9,979 bases of DNA, taken from assembly GCA_946886085.1 (NCBI GenBank), contig CAMPHX010000022.1:1-9979 (forward strand), read 5' to 3'. Position 1 is the stretch's first letter, and each line of letters starts with the position of its first letter. Made by a program: the position numbers and the translations under genes. This DNA comes from an uncultured Flavobacteriales bacterium. Its GTDB lineage: Bacteria > Bacteroidota > Bacteroidia > Flavobacteriales > Vicingaceae. The notes under the pieces were generated by a model. It ran no database searches. It was not told where the DNA came from and saw only the letters and a list, made by a program, of their open reading frames with translations. Below, piece by piece: positions 6,989 to 9,979 of the stretch.

Positions 6989-7047
6989 TGAATGGATATT
7001 TTCTATTTTAAAATAAAGCTCAATACATTAATGGTTTTAAGTAAATA

Positions 7048-8148
7048 CTATCTTTTATTAATCAACATTTCTTTAATTATTTCCGATTCTTTTTCCCAAT
7101 TCAATTCTTGTTTAGCTTTTGCTGAATTTACTTTCCAACTATTGAGTTGAGCTTCGTTTTTCAGCATTTCATTGAGTTGATTGGCTAATACTTTTGGGTC
7201 GGTACTTTGTGCAACTTCTCCAAGTTGATACTGTTTCACTAACGTACTCATTTCGGGTAAATCAGCTACTAAAACAGGTATTTCTGCGTGGATGTAATCA
7301 AACAATTTATTGGGCAATGCCAATTGGTAGTTTAAACCAACATTTTCTTCTAAACTTAATCCGATAGTTGCTTGTTGCGTATAGTTCTTGAGTTCTTGAT
7401 AAGGAATTTCTCCCAGCATTATTACTTTATCGCTTAAGTTGAGTTGCTCAATAAGTTGCTGAATAGAGGCAGAGATGTCGCCTTTTCCAATAAGTTGCAA
7501 GGTTGCTCCATCAATATACTGCATGGCTTTTACCATAGTTTCAATGCCTCGGTTTACATTTATCGCTCCCTGATAAAGTATGATTTTTTCTGATTTTTTT
7601 GAATGAGGACTAGACGCTTTTAAAAAAGGAACATTTCTTACCACTTTTACATCAATGTTATATTCGTTGCGATAGATTTCGGCAATGCCATTACACACTG
7701 TAATTACCTTGGTTAGTTGAGGTAAGATAAAGCGTTCTATTCTTTTCCAGAATGCCTGAATTTTCGGACGAGGAATTAGTTCCGGTACTTCGGTAAAATA
7801 TTCGTGACTATCAAAAATCAAGGTATTGTTTTTTATTTTTGAAGCTAAAAAACAAGCCGGTAGCGTATCTAAATCGTTATTCCAAATGAGCGATTGCTTA
7901 CTGAAAAGCAAGAAAAAAAACAATCGGATGTTGTAATTGGCATAGAAAAAAGCACCTTTACCAAACCATAGCTTAAACCTTTTGGTAGCATAACTTTGAG
8001 TTTGAAGCGGCAAACTATCTTTTTTTAACCTACCAACAAGTAGCACGTTGTAATTTAACGATAGCAACGTAGTACAAATTTTATGTGCCCGCTGGTCGGT
8101 GGTTAAATCGTTGGTTACGGCTACAATGGCTTTAGGTCTGTTGGTCAT
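7048..8148 (-). CDS. Glycosyltransferase family 4 protein
   Basis: The product is 366 aa from the ATG at 8148. A TTG six codons upstream (8166) is possible, but the conserved part begins at KAIVAVTNDLTTDQR, so the ATG is preferred. The GT-B fold is visible: an N-terminal domain with the nucleotide-fold start AIVAVTNDL, a hydrophobic tract NIRLFFFLLF (73-82) and DSHEYFTEVPEL (113-124); then a donor domain with ILYQGAINVNRGIETMV (190-206), LIGKGD (219-224) and LSLEENVGLNYQLALPNKLFDY (about 264-285), the site of the GT4 nucleotide-sugar motif. No signal peptide is seen. It is upstream of another GT4 gene on the same strand, which suggests shared work on an envelope glycan or O-antigen-like polymer, but no flippase, polymerase or sugar-nucleotide gene is visible to confirm it. 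No convincing promoter was found; a near-match TATTTTTA box exists upstream on the minus strand. Confidence 0.83.
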   Translation of the reverse strand: MTNRPKAIVAVTNDLTTDQRAHKICTTLLSLNYNVLLVGRLKKDSLPLQTQSYATKRFKLWFGKGAFFYANYNIRLFFFLLFSKQSLIWNNDLDTLPACFLASKIKNNTLIFDSHEYFTEVPELIPRPKIQAFWKRIERFILPQLTKVITVCNGIAEIYRNEYNIDVKVVRNVPFLKASSPHSKKSEKIILYQGAINVNRGIETMVKAMQYIDGATLQLIGKGDISASIQQLIEQLNLSDKVIMLGEIPYQELKNYTQQATIGLSLEENVGLNYQLALPNKLFDYIHAEIPVLVADLPEMSTLVKQYQLGEVAQSTDPKVLANQLNEMLKNEAQLNSWKVNSAKAKQELNWEKESEIIKEMLINKR

Positions 8149-8246
8149 TTGAGCGTTGACGTTCAAGGTTAAGTTTTTGGTAAAAATAAGATTTTTTTGA
8201 GGAGAAAATAAAATCAGATAGTTGTTACTAATGTTTTAGAAAGAGG

Positions 8247-8307
8247 TTTTCGTTTCAAGTAGTTTTAGCAATAATTTGAGACTTTATTGCTATTACTCAA
8301 CAGGTTT
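8247..8307. repeat. Repeat block A, copy 1
   Basis: This block begins TTTTCGTTTCAAG and ends ACTCAACAGGTTT. It matches the block at 8837-8896, which begins TTTTCCTTTCAAG and ends ACTTAACAGGTTT. The ends are well conserved and the middle is diverged. Here it directly precedes the left arm of the inverted repeat at 8299-8353, overlapping it by nine bases. Confidence 0.55.
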
Positions 8308-8353
8308 CCTCCTGAATGACCTTGGTTTGTTGTCATTCAGGAGGAAACTTGTT
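8299..8353. repeat. Strong inverted repeat upstream of the GIY-YIG gene
   Basis: GTTTCCTCCTGAATGAC (8304-8320) and its perfect reverse complement (8332-8348) are separated by 11 bases. The pairing extends to 8299/8353 with a single G-T mismatch, giving 21 of 22 pairs. The right arm GTCATTCAGGAGGAAAC is repeated exactly at 8739-8755 and in inverted, one-mismatch form at 8945-8960. It may also work as a bidirectional terminator between the diverging glycosyltransferase and nuclease genes. Confidence 0.85.
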
Positions 8354-8421
8354 TGTACAAGAGATAAAAATTATTTTTGTGTTAATATTGAATAAAGGCA
8401 GCTATTATCAAGCAATTAAAT
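8332..8421 (+). repeat. Direct repeat B, copy 1 (carries the GIY-YIG promoter)
   Basis: This block of about 90 bases runs from GTCATTCAGGAGGAAAC up to the nuclease start codon. It recurs at 8739-8838 with roughly 80% identity by eye and is nearly identical over its first 48 bases. The last shared bases, AATTAAAT, touch the ATG. Confidence 0.8.
8349..8379 (+). promoter_or_regulatory. Promoter of the GIY-YIG gene within repeat B
   Basis: TTG at 8349-8351 is followed after 20 bases by TATTTTTG at 8372-8379, matching the Bacteroidota TTG / TAnnTTTG pattern. The expected start of transcription is near 8386, leaving a leader of about 36 bases before the ATG at 8422. Confidence 0.6.
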
Positions 8422-8718
8422 ATGTCATCAAAAAACTTTTTTGTTTATATCACAACTAATCCAGGTAAGACAGTTCTTTATGTTGGTATTACCAATGATT
8501 TAAAAACAAGGATGAAACAACATTATGATAATAGAGGTAAAAAACAAACTTTTGCAGGAAGTTATTATTGTTATAAGTTAATTTACTATGAGAGGTATGG
8601 TGATGCTACTATGGCAATTGAAAGAGAAAAAGAAATAAAAGATTTAAGCAGAGAGAAAAAAGAAAAGCTAATTGCAACAGAAAATCCAAGATGGAATAGA
8701 ATTGAGTTTTATGATTAA
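8422..8718 (+). CDS. Small GIY-YIG nuclease domain protein
   Basis: This 98-aa protein is a stand-alone GIY-YIG domain (COG2827-like, related to the UvrC N-terminal nuclease). The motif appears as VYI (8-10) and YVG (20-22). Expected active-site residues are all present: Y9, Y20, R30 in TRMKQH, and E67 in MAIEREKEIK as metal ligand. The C-terminal half is rich in Lys and Glu and helical; no additional DNA-binding domain is visible. Members of this group are predicted DNA endonucleases with mostly unknown roles. The gene is complete and starts at an ATG exactly at the end of repeat B. Its promoter lies in that repeat, and a second copy of the repeat begins 20 bp after its stop. This arrangement suggests that it belongs to a small repeat-associated mobile or selfish unit; that is inference. 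A host DNA-repair function is the alternative. Confidence 0.88.
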   Translation: MSSKNFFVYITTNPGKTVLYVGITNDLKTRMKQHYDNRGKKQTFAGSYYCYKLIYYERYGDATMAIEREKEIKDLSREKKEKLIATENPRWNRIEFYD

Positions 8719-8738
8719 TTGTTTTCCCTCACCTTCTT

Positions 8739-8838
8739 GTCATTCAGGAGGAAACTTGTTTGAACAAAGAGATAAAGATTATTTTTGTACTGATGTTTAA
8801 TAGAGGTAGTTAGTTAATAATCAAGGATAAATTAAATT
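8739..8838 (+). repeat. Direct repeat B, copy 2
   Basis: This is the second copy of 8332-8421, starting with the identical 17-mer GTCATTCAGGAGGAAAC. It keeps a promoter-like pair: TTG at 8756-8758, 21 bases, TATTTTTG at 8780-8787. Where copy 1 reads into the nuclease ATG, copy 2 reads into block A, so the promoter has no gene of its own and points at the 3' end of the asparaginase gene. Confidence 0.75.
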
Positions 8839-8896
8839 TTCCTTTCAAGGTTACTTATTTATAGTTAGGCACATTTTGCCACTACTTAACAGGTTT
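8837..8896. repeat. Repeat block A, copy 2
   Basis: It matches 8247-8307, with conserved outer segments TTTTC-TTTCAAG and ACT-AACAGGTTT. After it come about 48 AT-rich bases with ATTGAT repeats before the right inverted end of the unit at 8945. Confidence 0.5.
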
Positions 8897-8972
8897 ATCA
8901 ATGTCTTTAATATTGATTTGATAATGTATTGATGATACTTCGTATTCCTCCTAAATGACAGTTAGAAAAAAT

Positions 8973-9979
8973 TCACTCCACCAACTCTCCTCTAAGGGAT
9001 TGCTGCATGGATGATTTAGTTTCATCAAGTGGTAGGTTTTTGCCTAATAAGTACATCAATTTGGTAATTGTAGCTTCAAAGGTTAAGTCTTTGCCGCCAA
9101 CAACACCAATTCTTTTAAGTGCCGAGCTTGTTTCGTATTTGCCTTGTTCTACGCTTCCGCTAATGCACTGCGAAATGTTTATTACTAACACATCTTTTTT
9201 GATTGCTTTTTGTAAACACTCAATAAACCAATCAGCGGTGGTGCTGTTTCCTGCTCCAAAAGTTTCTATTACCAAGGCTTTTAAATTCGGAATGGAAACA
9301 ATGGCTTCTACAATATGTTGGTTAATTCCCGGAAACATCTTTAAAGTAGCGATATTGGTATCCAACTCATAATGAAACTGTGTGGGAGCATCAAAATCAG
9401 GTTGTAAAAGATGTTGTGAGTTAAATTTTAAGTTTACTCCGGCTTCGGCTAAAAAAGGATAGTTGGGCGATTGAAAAGCTTCAAATTGCTCGGCACTTAC
9501 TTTGGTAGATCGGTTTCCTCGGTATAAATTGTATTCAAAATAAATAGCCACTTCAGGCACTAACATTTTTCCGTTAAATTTTGAAGCTGCAATTTCTATA
9601 GCCGAAAGTAAATTTTCTTTAGCATCTGTTCTTACCGCTCCAATAGGTAATTGAGAACCAGTAAGAATAATAGGTTTAGTAAGGTTTTCTGTCATAAAAC
9701 TTAATACAGAAGCAGTGTAAGCCATGGTATCTGAACCATGTAACACCACAAAACCATCATAGTTGTTATAGTTTTCTTCAATAATCTTACATAGCTTTAT
9801 CCAATGTTGCGGATTAATGTCTGATGAATCTATGGGGTGTTCAAAAGAAATGGTATTTATAGTGGCGTTAATTTTTTTTAGTTCAGGAATCTCATGCAAT
9901 AAGGCATCAAAATTAAAAGAAACCAATGCTCCCGTAATTTTATCCTGAACCATTCCTATGGTACCGCCTGTATATATTA
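8973..9979 (-). CDS. ansA: Type I L-asparaginase, 5' end beyond the window
   Basis: The reading frame is open to the edge of the window. The first visible residues are IYTGGTIGMVQD, which hold the nucleophile threonine of the TGGTIG motif (T3 in visible numbering; the second conserved Thr is T6). A methionine at 9953 lies after this motif and cannot be the true start. The 334 visible residues also show HGSDTMAYTAS (about 80-90), where HGTDT is usual, and TGSQLPIGAVRTDAKEN (about 107-123) with catalytic K120. It hydrolyses L-asparagine to aspartate and ammonia. The absence of a signal sequence cannot be checked because the N-terminus is cut, but type I enzymes are cytoplasmic and only about 4-8 residues should be missing. 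The neighbouring GIY-YIG unit converges on its 3' end. Confidence 0.93.
   Translation of the reverse strand, partial: IYTGGTIGMVQDKITGALVSFNFDALLHEIPELKKINATINTISFEHPIDSSDINPQHWIKLCKIIEENYNNYDGFVVLHGSDTMAYTASVLSFMTENLTKPIILTGSQLPIGAVRTDAKENLLSAIEIAASKFNGKMLVPEVAIYFEYNLYRGNRSTKVSAEQFEAFQSPNYPFLAEAGVNLKFNSQHLLQPDFDAPTQFHYELDTNIATLKMFPGINQHIVEAIVSIPNLKALVIETFGAGNSTTADWFIECLQKAIKKDVLVINISQCISGSVEQGKYETSSALKRIGVVGGKDLTFEATITKLMYLLGKNLPLDETKSSMQQSLRGELVE

Larger units (their letters stand above)
8738..8960. mobile_element. 223-bp MITE-like unit without a gene, 16-bp terminal inverted repeats
   Basis: It begins TGTCATTCAGGAGGAA (8738-8753) and ends TTCCTCCTAAATGACA (8945-8960), inverted repeats matching at 15 of 16 positions. 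Inside, block B (from 8739) is joined directly to block A (8837-8896), with no open reading frame between them; in the unit upstream, the nuclease gene follows block B at the same place. It therefore looks like a deletion derivative of a gene-bearing unit. No obvious target-site duplication flanks it. Mobility is inferred from structure only. Confidence 0.6.

Noticed and set aside
8299..8353. Start of a CRISPR array
   Set aside because: Only two direct copies of the motif exist, more than 400 bp apart and with a gene between them; there are no regular spacers and no cas genes.
9007..9372. 121-aa + strand open frame
   Set aside because: It is antisense to the asparaginase gene, which has conserved motifs in its own frame; no start signal or domain supports the + frame.
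9951..9953. ATG at 9953 as the asparaginase start
   Set aside because: The frame stays open to the window edge and encodes the essential TGGTIG motif upstream of this methionine.

Overview
The window is low-GC DNA that looks like a marine or environmental member of the Bacteroidota, most likely Flavobacteriales-like. Three things support this. The promoters fit the Bacteroidota pattern (TTG, about 18-21 bp, TAnnTTTG). Most genes lack a strong Shine-Dalgarno sequence. The proteins are of types typical of the phylum: an SDR-type threonine dehydrogenase, a small four-helix 'cytochrome b-like' membrane protein, type I asparaginase and GT4 glycosyltransferases. The species cannot be named from the sequence.

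Left part (1-3903, all + strand): an ACMSD-type decarboxylase (23-1072), an SDR L-threonine 3-dehydrogenase (1337-2269) and an aldehyde dehydrogenase of the 2-aminomuconate/2-hydroxymuconate-semialdehyde class (2461-3903). The first and third catalyse consecutive steps at the end of the kynurenine route of tryptophan breakdown: ACMS is decarboxylated to 2-aminomuconate semialdehyde, which is oxidised to 2-aminomuconate. The threonine dehydrogenase between them belongs to another pathway. Both gaps around it hold structured repeats: a modular palindromic element at 1073-1217 and an exactly centred 120-bp palindrome at 2275-2394.

Middle (3904-5662, + strand): a good promoter drives a small histidine-bearing membrane protein (3997-4437), followed 22 bp later by the ribosome-associated GTPase HflX (4460-5662). 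HflX converges on, and overlaps by 20 bp, the first of two minus-strand GT4 glycosyltransferases (5643-6779 and 7048-8148). The 268-bp gap between the glycosyltransferases holds a short copy of the 1073 repeat and a separate three-way-junction (cloverleaf-like) repeat at 6915-6988.

Right part (8149-9979): a 98-aa GIY-YIG nuclease gene (8422-8718) sits inside an array of direct and inverted repeats (8247-8960). One unit without a gene (8738-8960) is bounded by 16-bp inverted ends. The repeats carry the nuclease promoter. This is the best candidate for an undescribed system: a small mobile-like unit in which a GIY-YIG nuclease is tied to palindromic repeats, in outline like RAYT/REP pairs. The window ends in a minus-strand type I asparaginase whose first few codons lie beyond the edge.

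No tRNA, rRNA, CRISPR array or canonical insertion-sequence transposase was seen. No stretch longer than 300 bases lacks a gene. The longest gaps (254-273 bp) are mostly filled by the repeats described.
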